The translations under genes were made by a program, and so were the position numbers. A DNA stretch of 8,164 bases. Origin: an uncultured Prevotella sp. (GTDB lineage: Bacteria; Bacteroidota; Bacteroidia; Bacteroidales; Bacteroidaceae). Location of the stretch: assembly GCA_945863825.1 (NCBI GenBank), contig CAMBBY010000034.1, positions 1-8,164 of the forward strand, in the 5' to 3' direction. Positions 1 through 7,361 of the stretch are shown piece after piece; the first letter of the stretch is position 1, and every line of letters begins with the position of its first letter. The notes under the pieces were generated by a model. The model ran no database searches. It saw nothing but the letters and a program-made list of their open reading frames with translations, and was not told the origin of the DNA.

Positions 1-45
1 GATTCGCCTTAGTCTCGTGGGCTCGGAGATGTGTATAAGAGACAG
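1..45 (+). other. Illumina Nextera i7 adapter (sequencing contamination)
   Basis: This stretch is library-preparation sequence, not genome. Bases 1-3 (GAT) are the end of the P7 primer. Bases 4-11 (TCGCCTTA) match the primer form of Nextera index N701. Bases 12-45 match the Nextera read-2 transposase adapter, and 27-45 is the 19-bp Tn5 mosaic end AGATGTGTATAAGAGACAG. The real insert begins at 46. The adapter was left on the end of an assembled contig and cuts the gene that follows. Confidence 0.98.
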
Positions 46-811
46 CCATATCTCCACCCATAATTGCCTTTTGAGCTTTTCGTTCCTGGCGAATTCTGTC
101 CAACTTCTTTTCTACATCTAGCAGCTCTTCTATGGTCGTGTCCTGATAACATGACGATACTGCCGTCTCCAACTGGCTTGGAGACAGATACTCTATATCG
201 CTTTCCTGCTCATTCATGATAAGCTCAAACTTTACTCTTTGAGATTTGATTCTATTCTGAGTCATCTCATCAGGAGAATCGCTTCGGTCTATCTTGATTT
301 CCTCTATGTTATAAAGCAAACCATTAATTGTAAAATTGGCTGAACCTGTGAATGAAGTAATGGTATCGTCATCACGGAATTGCCCTGTCTTGGTATGAGC
401 TATTCCCTTATGTTTCTTTGGCTTAATGATTTTGATTTGAATTCTATTTTGAGAAATCAGATACGCCAAGCATCTGAAAAACTGATTCTGATACTCATCA
501 AATGTCTTTCGAAGAGACTCAAAATCAGACAAATCCATACAATCTATCACATTACCAAACACTCCGTTTTGTATAGCATTTTTATCTTCTTCCGAAACTA
601 TTTGATTGATGATAAGACGCATAACACCACCATTAGCGATAAACGTAGCAAAACCTTCTGCCAATATACTAATAGCGGCAGAACTAAAATAGCCTAGCTG
701 TAAGTCGAAGCTACAACTGTTCTTCAACCCATCATTAAACAACCTTTCTGGAGAAAACTCTTCTCCAGGTATATAGGTTCCATCCTTAGCCCATTCTACA
801 TCTTTCAACAT
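46..811 (-). CDS. PLD-like domain protein, 3'-truncated (likely N-terminus of a DEAD/DEAH-type helicase)
   Basis: An open frame of 255 codons runs from ATG at 811 into the adapter, so the C-terminus is missing. The visible part is a phospholipase D-like fold. GYFSSAAISILAEG (40-53) and MRLIINQ (64-70) resemble the N-terminal PLD half. H139-x-K141 followed by FTGSANFT (154-161) and E170/E171 are the HxK...GSxN...E signature. Only one half-motif is seen and the Asp spacing is not canonical. A charged, probably helical segment follows (about 225-250). Proteins that begin this way are often annotated as helicases with an N-terminal PLD domain, so a superfamily 2 helicase beyond the window is likely but unseen. 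It starts 35 nt after the DndC-like gene, has a strong GGAGGA ribosome site, and is probably the operon's fourth gene. It could instead be a short PLD-only protein. Confidence 0.8.
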
Positions 812-817
812 AGACGT

Positions 818-823
818 TCCTCC
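818..823 (-). promoter_or_regulatory. Shine-Dalgarno GGAGGA of the PLD-domain gene
   Basis: On the minus strand GGAGGA lies 6 nt before the ATG at 811-809. It fixes that ATG as the start. It is unusual here, because the other starts in the window have no clear Shine-Dalgarno sequence, as is common in Bacteroidetes. Confidence 0.7.
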
Positions 824-846
824 GATTCTATTCTAGTTATAAAGTT

Positions 847-1947
847 TTAAATAAAACAGTTGGCACAAACATATTCATCACCGAAGAGTTCGGCAAGACT
901 TGTTCCTTTGTTCTTATTTTTGTTTAATTCTTGTCGCTTAATAATATCAAGCTTTACCTGACGAATTCGTTCCGGCTTTATCAAATCTGCCAGACTCTCA
1001 TTCTGAATCCAGGTATAACCATCCTTCTCAAACGACATTGCCTTTTCGTATAAGTCAGGATGCTGCTCATAGAGCCAGATCCATTCTATCTTCTGCTGGA
1101 AGAAACAGAAATAGCATCCGCTTCGGCTTCTGCAATAGGTTCCTATCTTACCATCCACCTCGAAAGGAATTTCCTCATAATAAGATGGCACTCCTACTCC
1201 ACTATCCCTCAGCAATCTAAAGATGTCTTCCTTCACAAGCACCTCATCATTATCTATCAAAGGGAATGAATACAGATGACCAACAGGATAATCCGTAGTC
1301 TTCAAGTATTCAAAGACGGCATGGTTAAACATCTTCACGTCTATATCCAACAATGCATTCAGCTTTTTGGAATAATAAAACTGCTTAGTAATCGGTTTCT
1401 TCAACACATCCATTAAGTCTTCCTTCATCAATCCCTCAGGGCACAACTTATCGTAGATGTCAATAATCTGCTCCTGATTTTCTTTGTGCAAGAACTTATT
1501 GATGACATCCACGCTCCAAATGTTTCTTCTGAAAGGGAAGACAGATTGAATATTAGGTTTTGAAGACACATAACCATCACGGTCTTCATCACCTCGAATA
1601 CCAACATATGATACAGCATAGTCATCACCTACATATCTTTCAAACTCATCAAGTTTCATCTTCTTGGTACACCATCGAGCTTGTGGCGATGGCAGGAATC
1701 CTCCTGCTGCCTTTAGGAAATGCTCAAAAGGCGTAGGCTCAGGACTGTCTTCAGCAGCCCTAAGTCTTTTGATGTTTCCCAAATAAGCGCTCAATCTATC
1801 AATCAGCAATTCCGTCTCAGCCAATTCACAGCCTGTATCAGAATTATAATACTCAATCTTCAAGTTTGGGTATTTCTGCTTGAGATAGATGGCCAAAGCC
1901 GCACTGTCCTTTCCGCCAGATATTCCTAAAATATTTCTTACTTTCAT
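847..1947 (-). CDS. DndC-like PP-loop / PAPS reductase-family protein
   Basis: This 366-aa protein belongs to the phosphoadenosine-phosphosulfate reductase/ATP-pyrophosphatase family. The PP-loop SGGKDS is at residues 10-15, NSDTG at 35-39, RWCTKK at 91-96 and GIRGDE at 117-122. In DndC/SspD-type proteins this fold uses ATP to activate the DNA phosphate for sulfur insertion, and four cysteines hold an Fe-S cluster. Here C93, C272, C278 and C281 make a plausible cluster set, and the C-terminus adds CANC (361-364). It starts 30 nt after the ATPase stop and is followed 35 nt later by the PLD gene, so it is co-transcribed with both. Family membership is clear. DNA phosphorothioation is an inference, because DndD and DndE are not in the window and the family also includes sulfate-assimilation and tRNA enzymes. 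Confidence 0.85.
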   Translation of the reverse strand: MKVRNILGISGGKDSAALAIYLKQKYPNLKIEYYNSDTGCELAETELLIDRLSAYLGNIKRLRAAEDSPEPTPFEHFLKAAGGFLPSPQARWCTKKMKLDEFERYVGDDYAVSYVGIRGDEDRDGYVSSKPNIQSVFPFRRNIWSVDVINKFLHKENQEQIIDIYDKLCPEGLMKEDLMDVLKKPITKQFYYSKKLNALLDIDVKMFNHAVFEYLKTTDYPVGHLYSFPLIDNDEVLVKEDIFRLLRDSGVGVPSYYEEIPFEVDGKIGTYCRSRSGCYFCFFQQKIEWIWLYEQHPDLYEKAMSFEKDGYTWIQNESLADLIKPERIRQVKLDIIKRQELNKNKNKGTSLAELFGDEYVCANCFI

Positions 1948-1977
1948 TTTGCTCTATTCATTATTACGGAAGAGGCT

Positions 1978-4900
1978 TTAACCCAACTTCTTATTCAATA
2001 TTTTCAGCAATGTACATATAGATACATTGTCATTCCCGAATCCATCGAGTAGCTTGTCGATGCTCTGTTCCAATTCTTCAGCTTTCTGCATCTCACTTTC
2101 AGGCAATCTGAAGGTCTGTGAATGGATATTACTGCCCTTCGTTGAAACCAAATCCAACGAATAAATCTCATCCGATTCATCTTCTGCCACTTTGGATATA
2201 TCAGAATATTTCTCACATTCATGGAAGAGCATAATCAAACTGTCTATCAGTTTTTCTTCTTGCTCATCTCGCAATCGCTCCAAAGGTTGCTCCAATGCCG
2301 TATAGCAAATAGACTGGTACCACTCATTACGGTTATCAAACTCAGCCATCACATGCTGATAGAATTCCTTCAGTCTATCTGTCAGGAGATATTCCTTGAC
2401 ATGAGCCAAACGCTTTCTGATCTCTACCACATATTCAGAATAATCGTATGACTCGATGCCCAATATTTCCAACAAGCGACCTTCCACACGGTCTATCATA
2501 TCAGAATAGCAAGAACGAAGTTCCTTGACTGCTCTGTTGATAACATAGCAGAATTCCTGTACTTTTTCCGGATTCTGCAGCGCTTCCTTATTATATCCCA
2601 AAGCCTCTGGCAAATCCTCAAAGAAAGTCTTCTCTGGGTCCCTTGCTCTTGCCAAAGTATCACGGAATCTTGCTGTCTGCTCATGGTTGAACTTTCGGGT
2701 ATGCTTGGCATAATCATTCAATCTCTTGTTATAGAAGAAAAAGAATGGTTTGATGGTTTCAATGAAATCATCGCCCTTGATACTTCCCATGGCTTCAACA
2801 TTCAGGAACTTACGATACTGGTTGAATATCTGCACCTTAACACCTGTCACGTCGAATGCCTTGACCAGATATTCTCCCGGATGCTTCTGCAGTAACTCGA
2901 AGAACTCCATGTTGATATTTGGGATATATGCTCCATTGGTTCCATACAGAGAGAAATCCTGCTTCTTTATATATAAATAGGTGGGAATCCAGAAATCCAG
3001 GAATCCCTGCTTCAGCTTATATGGTTTTGCTGACAACTTCTTGATCAGCTCTGAAATCTTATGAGGCTTGAAAGTAGTAGATTTCAGAAATTCCTCGCAA
3101 GCATCCCACAATGGCATGATTCCTTCGTTGGATGGTACATCAGAAAACTCTCCATTTACATGAAGCCCCGTATTCTTCAAAAGAGAATAATAGATAGTTT
3201 TCTCTGGTGGGAACTTATCGCCAGGGAATCCCAAGTCTTGCTCATTGCTTTGGTTCAACAATGCAGCTAAGTACTTACCTTTCGCACTAGAGATTGAGCC
3301 GCTCAACTTATGCTTGTTAAACAACTCATTATTCATCACTGGGGTTTGAGAATAAATTTCATCACATACCTCTGACAACAATTGATTAAAGGCTCTCAAG
3401 GAACAAACGTCTCTTTCCTCGCCCTTGAAAATCCAAGTCACATCTCCATTGTATGCAAACAAGCTATCACTGATAGATTTATTAAGAACCACTTTCTCAT
3501 ACTCCATCAGATTGTTGATTTCGTTGATAGCAACCTTATCAGATTTATCTACCAACACCTTGCTCAATATATATTTGTACTTTTCTATCAGATAGAGGTG
3601 AGACACCAACTCGTCTGTATTTCTGAAACATACAAAGATGATGGCATTCTCACTCTTTTCACTTAGCTCGCAAATTTCCTCCAACACTTTCTTACGGGAA
3701 GAGAAGATCAACTGAATATATCCATCGGTATCACCGGTAGGAGTCTTATCTACTCCTTCACCCAGCACTTCATACTCAAAGTATCTTGGAGTACCTTTCT
3801 GGAAATAGCAAGCCTTGACTGGAGCCACCTTCTTGAAACAATAGTTTCTGATATCATCCACAAAGTTTACAGGACGGCTAACCACCAAACCAGCCTTGCG
3901 GATTTCATCTTCTATATTGATATCTGTGCCATCAAAAAGAATGTAGCGGAACTTATAGCTGGCATATCGGATAATCTTGAATTGCTCCAACTTCTTTAAA
4001 AGCCCTGTTGGGTTATCTATATTCAAAGCAGTCTTGGCATACAGGGCAGTATCTTCACGGCTCATCTTGAAAGAAGCATTGCCGAAAAGATTCAGTAATC
4101 CGATGGCTTTCACTAGCTTGATAGCATCTACAAGGTCTGTCTTGGTATCCCATAGCTGACCTTCCACTCTCTCTATGGCAACCTGCATCGAACTCCATTG
4201 CATGGAGTCGGCATTCGCCTCCTTCAAGTAAGAGTAGAAATTATAGTAGATATAATCATAGCAGCACTGAAGCTGATATATCTTCCCCTCATATTCAGAC
4301 AAAGAGTTACGTCCCCTTGCATTCAAGAACGAAAACAAAGAACGCTCATTCTGTCCATATCTCTGAATGGCCTGTGTTATGACGTATGCAGCAAATGGTT
4401 CCAGCGGAGCCAATGCCTGCGCAGTTGCTTCAGAAAAGTTTTGAGAAACAAAGCCAGTCTTCTTTGCCAACGAAGCCAATGAATCAATCACAAAATCATC
4501 ATTTTGCATGGTTCTACTGGCATCAATCTGCGTAGAAGCCAGATAGAGAAGTTGCTCTATCGGTTCTACGAATACCAACTCCTGGAAACGTCCCTTTACT
4601 TTCGTCCACTCTTCTTTTTGTACTTCATTCAGCTTACGGGAGTAAGCGTTGAAATTCTGATGAAGCGTTATCAGAAGAAGTATTTTTCTGGACGGCACAT
4701 TCACAAACTCAGCCAATTTCTGCATGAAGTAAAGTTCACGCTCTGGATTATTCTTGGCAGCATGCTCCAAAACCTTGCCAAACTCATCAATGAAGATAAC
4801 CAGGAATTTTCCCTGGCTCTTCAGTTTATTATATTTAGTTCTGAGTTCATCCAGAATGCTATCAGCTGTGCCATCAACAGAAAGTTTTTGACTCAACAAG

Positions 4901-5196
4901 ACAGACAGTTCCTTATAGTCACCAACAATTTTAAGAACTTCAAACTTCTTCTTCTCTGAAAGTTCAGAAGGATTCAACAATTCATATTGCTTACCTCCCA
5001 TCAAGTCTCTTTCCAAAGCCAATAAGAAACTAGACTTACCTGTTCCATAAGAGCCAATGATGGTATAAGAATGAACTCCCGACCGGAATCCATTCGCAAT
5101 CCCCTCTGCCACCTGTCGAGCATTAGGAGTTACAATATATTTGGCCTCACTAGCAAAGCCTTCCTCTATGTTTGCTGATAAACTAAACTGACGCAT
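1978..5196 (-). CDS. Large P-loop ATPase of a defence-type operon
   Basis: This is a 1072-aa cytoplasmic protein with no signal peptide or membrane segment evident. The N-terminus carries a P-loop NTPase: Walker A GSYGTGKSS (48-56), Walker B LVIFIDEF (132-139, with the catalytic DE pair), and a sensor-like strand ILLLITLHQNF (172-182). The remaining ~850 residues are charged and probably largely helical, without motifs I can name. Its size and N-terminal ATPase layout recall the large ATPases of BREX (BrxC/PglY), but I cannot claim homology. It probably powers or gates the system by ATP hydrolysis. Its ATG overlaps the DUF4007 gene by 14 nt, which suggests translational coupling and a stoichiometric partnership. 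The frame is intact throughout. Confidence 0.85.
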   Translation of the reverse strand: MRQFSLSANIEEGFASEAKYIVTPNARQVAEGIANGFRSGVHSYTIIGSYGTGKSSFLLALERDLMGGKQYELLNPSELSEKKKFEVLKIVGDYKELSVLLSQKLSVDGTADSILDELRTKYNKLKSQGKFLVIFIDEFGKVLEHAAKNNPERELYFMQKLAEFVNVPSRKILLLITLHQNFNAYSRKLNEVQKEEWTKVKGRFQELVFVEPIEQLLYLASTQIDASRTMQNDDFVIDSLASLAKKTGFVSQNFSEATAQALAPLEPFAAYVITQAIQRYGQNERSLFSFLNARGRNSLSEYEGKIYQLQCCYDYIYYNFYSYLKEANADSMQWSSMQVAIERVEGQLWDTKTDLVDAIKLVKAIGLLNLFGNASFKMSREDTALYAKTALNIDNPTGLLKKLEQFKIIRYASYKFRYILFDGTDINIEDEIRKAGLVVSRPVNFVDDIRNYCFKKVAPVKACYFQKGTPRYFEYEVLGEGVDKTPTGDTDGYIQLIFSSRKKVLEEICELSEKSENAIIFVCFRNTDELVSHLYLIEKYKYILSKVLVDKSDKVAINEINNLMEYEKVVLNKSISDSLFAYNGDVTWIFKGEERDVCSLRAFNQLLSEVCDEIYSQTPVMNNELFNKHKLSGSISSAKGKYLAALLNQSNEQDLGFPGDKFPPEKTIYYSLLKNTGLHVNGEFSDVPSNEGIMPLWDACEEFLKSTTFKPHKISELIKKLSAKPYKLKQGFLDFWIPTYLYIKKQDFSLYGTNGAYIPNINMEFFELLQKHPGEYLVKAFDVTGVKVQIFNQYRKFLNVEAMGSIKGDDFIETIKPFFFFYNKRLNDYAKHTRKFNHEQTARFRDTLARARDPEKTFFEDLPEALGYNKEALQNPEKVQEFCYVINRAVKELRSCYSDMIDRVEGRLLEILGIESYDYSEYVVEIRKRLAHVKEYLLTDRLKEFYQHVMAEFDNRNEWYQSICYTALEQPLERLRDEQEEKLIDSLIMLFHECEKYSDISKVAEDESDEIYSLDLVSTKGSNIHSQTFRLPESEMQKAEELEQSIDKLLDGFGNDNVSICTLLKILNKKLG

Positions 5197-6046
5197 TCTT
5201 ATAATACTTATCTAAAACATCAATGTCCTTCAAAGAAGAACCTTCCTTAAACAATAGCTGACGGATACCTGCATTATCACTATACTGGACATACTCTGAA
5301 TAATGCTCACCGATAGACTGGGCCATATCGATGACCTCAGCATCTGTCATGCAGAACATCAAGCCTATTTCCTGCAATGTATCGTATGATACAGACTTAT
5401 CCTTACCTTTTTCCTGAAGAATGGCATATAAGAAAATCTCCATCGGAACCCTGCGCTTACCTTCGATATTGAAGGCGAACGTCTTACCATTATCTTCAGT
5501 TCTTACCAGATCCAAATCAATCAAAAGAGAAGAATAATCCTCAAACGACTTGGCCTTATAAGGCTGTACATAGTTCTGCAACAGTACACCCACATCTTTC
5601 TTGGTGGTATTCACATTAAAGATCTTGTCCTTTCCATCCTCTATCATCAGTCTTTTCACAAAGTTCACCAATTGTTCCCTCTCAAAGACTTTGCGTTCTT
5701 TTTGGAATTGCACAAAAGTAATATGATAAAGCGTTGCTTCTTTCAAACTGACCAGAAGGTAGTGAAGCAACCACAAAGTTCCCAAACTTTCAATGTACTT
5801 ATCTACGCCTTCTGATTCATCGAATAAATAATCTGCTATTCTGCTTGGCTCATCCTGATTGGAAATACCAAACACCTTAAGCCAATATCGGATAGAAGAA
5901 ACCATGTTTTTTCCTACTCCCAAAGCTATTACAGCATCAGAAGCATTGAAGTTTCCTCCAGCTATCATAAAGTTATATCCCTTGGTGAGCCATAAGGTTT
6001 TACAAGGAAAAGATTCATGTCCAGAAAGTGTATATTTGTTGTACAT
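5183..6046 (-). CDS. DUF4007 family protein
   Basis: This 287-aa protein shows hallmarks of DUF4007. GHESFP (9-14) and LWLTKGYNF (18-26) lie near the N-terminus. LGVGKNMVSSIRYW (42-55) follows, then LGTLWLLHYLL (88-98). The conserved GVGKNMV-SIRYW helix may contact DNA, but the family has no function I can state with certainty. From memory, DUF4007 genes tend to sit beside a P-loop ATPase and DndC-like genes in defence islands, exactly as here. It is the first gene of the operon and overlaps the ATPase start by 14 nt. No clear ribosome site precedes ATG 6046; a leader of roughly 415 nt is possible. Likely a targeting or specificity subunit (inference). Confidence 0.85.
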   Translation of the reverse strand: MYNKYTLSGHESFPCKTLWLTKGYNFMIAGGNFNASDAVIALGVGKNMVSSIRYWLKVFGISNQDEPSRIADYLFDESEGVDKYIESLGTLWLLHYLLVSLKEATLYHITFVQFQKERKVFEREQLVNFVKRLMIEDGKDKIFNVNTTKKDVGVLLQNYVQPYKAKSFEDYSSLLIDLDLVRTEDNGKTFAFNIEGKRRVPMEIFLYAILQEKGKDKSVSYDTLQEIGLMFCMTDAEVIDMAQSIGEHYSEYVQYSDNAGIRQLLFKEGSSLKDIDVLDKYYKNASV

Positions 6047-6120
6047 CTATCTTCGTCATAGCGATAGAATCCCCATATCGTGAGTTGTGTTAGTATTCTG
6101 TTAGGCCCCTATAAAACGGA

Positions 6121-6209
6121 AACGTGGGATTCTTCTTGCCCATCCCACCACTCGAAGGCCTTCGCATTGCCCTAGTTGAAAGAGACGGACAATGCAGAAA
6201 GCCCACGTT
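6121..6209 (-). ncRNA. Candidate multi-branched RNA structure in the operon leader
   Basis: Perfect 8-bp outer arms AACGTGGG/CCCACGTT (6121-6128, 6202-6209) enclose two elements. One is a 9-bp stem whose perfect 6-bp core is GCATTG/CAATGC (6164-6169, 6190-6195). The other is the 12-bp palindrome CGAAGGCCTTCG (6153-6164). Read as minus-strand RNA, the stem extends to GCAUUGUCC/GGGCAAUGC with one G-U wobble; on the plus strand the same position is a C-A mismatch. This favours a minus-strand transcript, in the direction of the DUF4007 operon. I match it to no known RNA family. Confidence 0.35.
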
Positions 6210-6453
6210 ATGGTATATGATGATTCCATGTACGAATATATAGTCATACACGACACCAAAACATACTGTTGTGATATGTATACGACAATTCGCAGCAGGA
6301 TACGATACACCCACCGTGAGCATTCACCATTGTCACATCCACGTCCAACTATAGGTAAAGTTGCGAAGTTTACGAGTAGTCGCAGACGAACGTTAGCAAA
6401 CGCTCTATTCCATAAAAGTCACACCCACCCGCTCAGCCCTTTGGGCTTTCTGC
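6194..6453. repeat. 11-bp inverted repeat GCAGAAAGCCC / GGGCTTTCTGC
   Basis: Perfect 11-bp arms lie at 6194-6204 and 6443-6453, 238 bp apart. The distal arm also belongs to a local hairpin, AGCCC-TTT-GGGCT (6435-6447). The proximal arm overlaps both stems of the 6121-6209 structure. Long-range pairing and local folding would therefore exclude each other. Confidence 0.6.
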
Positions 6454-6468
6454 GGAAGAATGCATTTG

Positions 6469-6476
6469 CAAAAATA
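6469..6476 (-). promoter_or_regulatory. Candidate -7 element (TATTTTTG) for the DUF4007 operon
   Basis: On the minus strand TATTTTTG matches the Bacteroidetes -7 consensus TAnnTTTG exactly. I see no good -33 TTTG at the usual distance. Initiation a few bases downstream would give a leader of about 415 nt before ATG 6046. The region is AT-rich, so a chance match is possible. Confidence 0.35.
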
Positions 6477-6520
6477 ATAAATATTTTTGAAATACGTGCG
6501 CTTATCTTATTTTTTTTGTG

Positions 6521-6528
6521 TATTTTTG
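6521..6528 (+). promoter_or_regulatory. Candidate -7 element (TATTTTTG) for the sulfur-binding-domain gene
   Basis: TATTTTTG matches TAnnTTTG exactly and lies 36 nt before ATG 6565, leaving a short AT-rich leader of about 30 nt. A second identical octamer at 6482-6489 is a weaker alternative because it is farther away. Neither has a convincing -33 TTTG at standard spacing. Confidence 0.5.
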
Positions 6529-6564
6529 CAAAAAAGAAGTTGAACATCTATAAAAACAATTGTT

Positions 6565-7098
6565 ATGACTAGTTATCTTAGATTTTTTGATTATGATAAA
6601 GCTTTAAATTACTATTGTGAACTCATTGAAAAGATGAATCAATGTACTAACAGGAACAACCATGAGCGTATCATCGCAAAACCAATATTAGTTCTCACCA
6701 TCATTAAATTGATAGAAGATGGAAAAAATGTTAATCAATTTACTTATGAAGAAATAGAACCTATATATAAGGGACTATTTGGAGAGTATTTCATTAAAGC
6801 TCATCAATTAAATCTTACCTGTTTACAATATCCTTATTATTTCTTAAAATCGGATAAATTCTGGCATTTAGCTTGGACCAACGCTGAATTAAAGACAGAA
6901 TCTCCTACTAGGGCATGGCTTGAAAGAAACACTCAATATGCATTTATTGATCAAGAACTTTGGATTTTACTATCCCATCCTTTCTATAGAAAGAAATTCA
7001 AAGAATATATTATAAATGAAAAAGTACTTAAAGAATACAACGATGAGAAAAACAAGGGTATATTAAAAAGTCTTTTACACTTGCTAATGGTTATATAA
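6565..7098 (+). CDS. Stand-alone ScoMcrA-like DNA sulfur-binding domain protein (no HNH nuclease)
   Basis: This 177-aa protein resembles the N-terminal sulfur-binding domain (SBD) of ScoMcrA-type HNH endonucleases, which recognise phosphorothioated DNA. Matching blocks are AKPILVLTIIKLIEDGK (38-54), the pattern YPYYFLKSDKFWHL (89-102), and YAFIDQELWILLSHP (125-139) followed by a basic helix ending near 155. In the family these correspond to 'hKPiLLLaii', 'PFfhL.sDGFWhL' and 'YA.LD.eLw.LL'. The usual HNH module that follows is absent; the protein ends about 20 residues after the domain. It would bind, but not cut, sulfur-modified DNA. It is divergent from the DndC-like operon, which fits a reader, regulator or protector role (inference). 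Sampled lines look AT-richer (30-37% GC) than the operon (40-48%). No Shine-Dalgarno sequence precedes the ATG. Confidence 0.62.
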   Translation: MTSYLRFFDYDKALNYYCELIEKMNQCTNRNNHERIIAKPILVLTIIKLIEDGKNVNQFTYEEIEPIYKGLFGEYFIKAHQLNLTCLQYPYYFLKSDKFWHLAWTNAELKTESPTRAWLERNTQYAFIDQELWILLSHPFYRKKFKEYIINEKVLKEYNDEKNKGILKSLLHLLMVI

Positions 7099-7361
7099 AA
7101 CTAATGAAGTCCCGTAAAAAGCATTTAGTTGACATTCTACGGTCTTCTCCATGACGTCACTGTTGCTATGATGTGATCATTGTGATGTTAAAAAAGCAAG
7201 AATAAAGGATATATTGCATTCTCATTTGTAAATATTTCCTTCCAATTTTAACTTACTTGTTTTGAGTCAATGTAGCACTCAAGAAAAGGATTCCAGCATA
7301 TAAATGATGCTCATTTTTCAACTTTTCGTATCAAAAATTAATAGTAATTCTCTATTTCGAA

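Larger units (their letters stand above)
6047..6464 (-). promoter_or_regulatory. Long, fold-prone 5' leader / intergenic region before the DUF4007 operon
   Basis: About 420 bp separate the DUF4007 start from a candidate minus-strand promoter. Open frames exist here on both strands, but none has convincing protein character. One plus-strand frame runs straight through the promoter region of the next gene, so I treat them all as chance. The interval is richer in GC-containing inverted repeats than its surroundings (see 6121-6209 and 6194-6453). It may be an untranslated leader, a separate small RNA, or a dispersed intergenic repeat. Confidence 0.45.

Noticed and set aside
27..45. Tn5/IS50 mosaic end as a native transposon terminus
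   Set aside because: The preceding index and P7 bases show it comes from library preparation.
380..697. 105-codon plus-strand open frame opposite the PLD gene
   Set aside because: It is antisense to a continuous minus-strand frame with recognisable PLD motifs, and its own translation has no coding character.
6091..6107. Integron attC-like core (GTTAGGC)
   Set aside because: The heptamer fits GTTRRRY, but there is no partner RYYYAAC at the right place and no integrase or cassette structure.
6090..6323. Minus-strand open frames upstream of DUF4007
   Set aside because: They read through the stem-loops and show no domain-like pattern, good start signal or continuity with the operon.
6192..6572. 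126-codon plus-strand open frame in the leader region
   Set aside because: It crosses structured and promoter sequence and overlaps the SBD gene start in another frame. Its composition is not protein-like (histidine/threonine-rich, then AT-driven Ile/Phe/Lys). Probably a chance opening.
7151..7180. TGACGTCA and TGATCA palindromes as regulatory sites
   Set aside because: Single short palindromes near a gene end, with no promoter or repetition to support a role.
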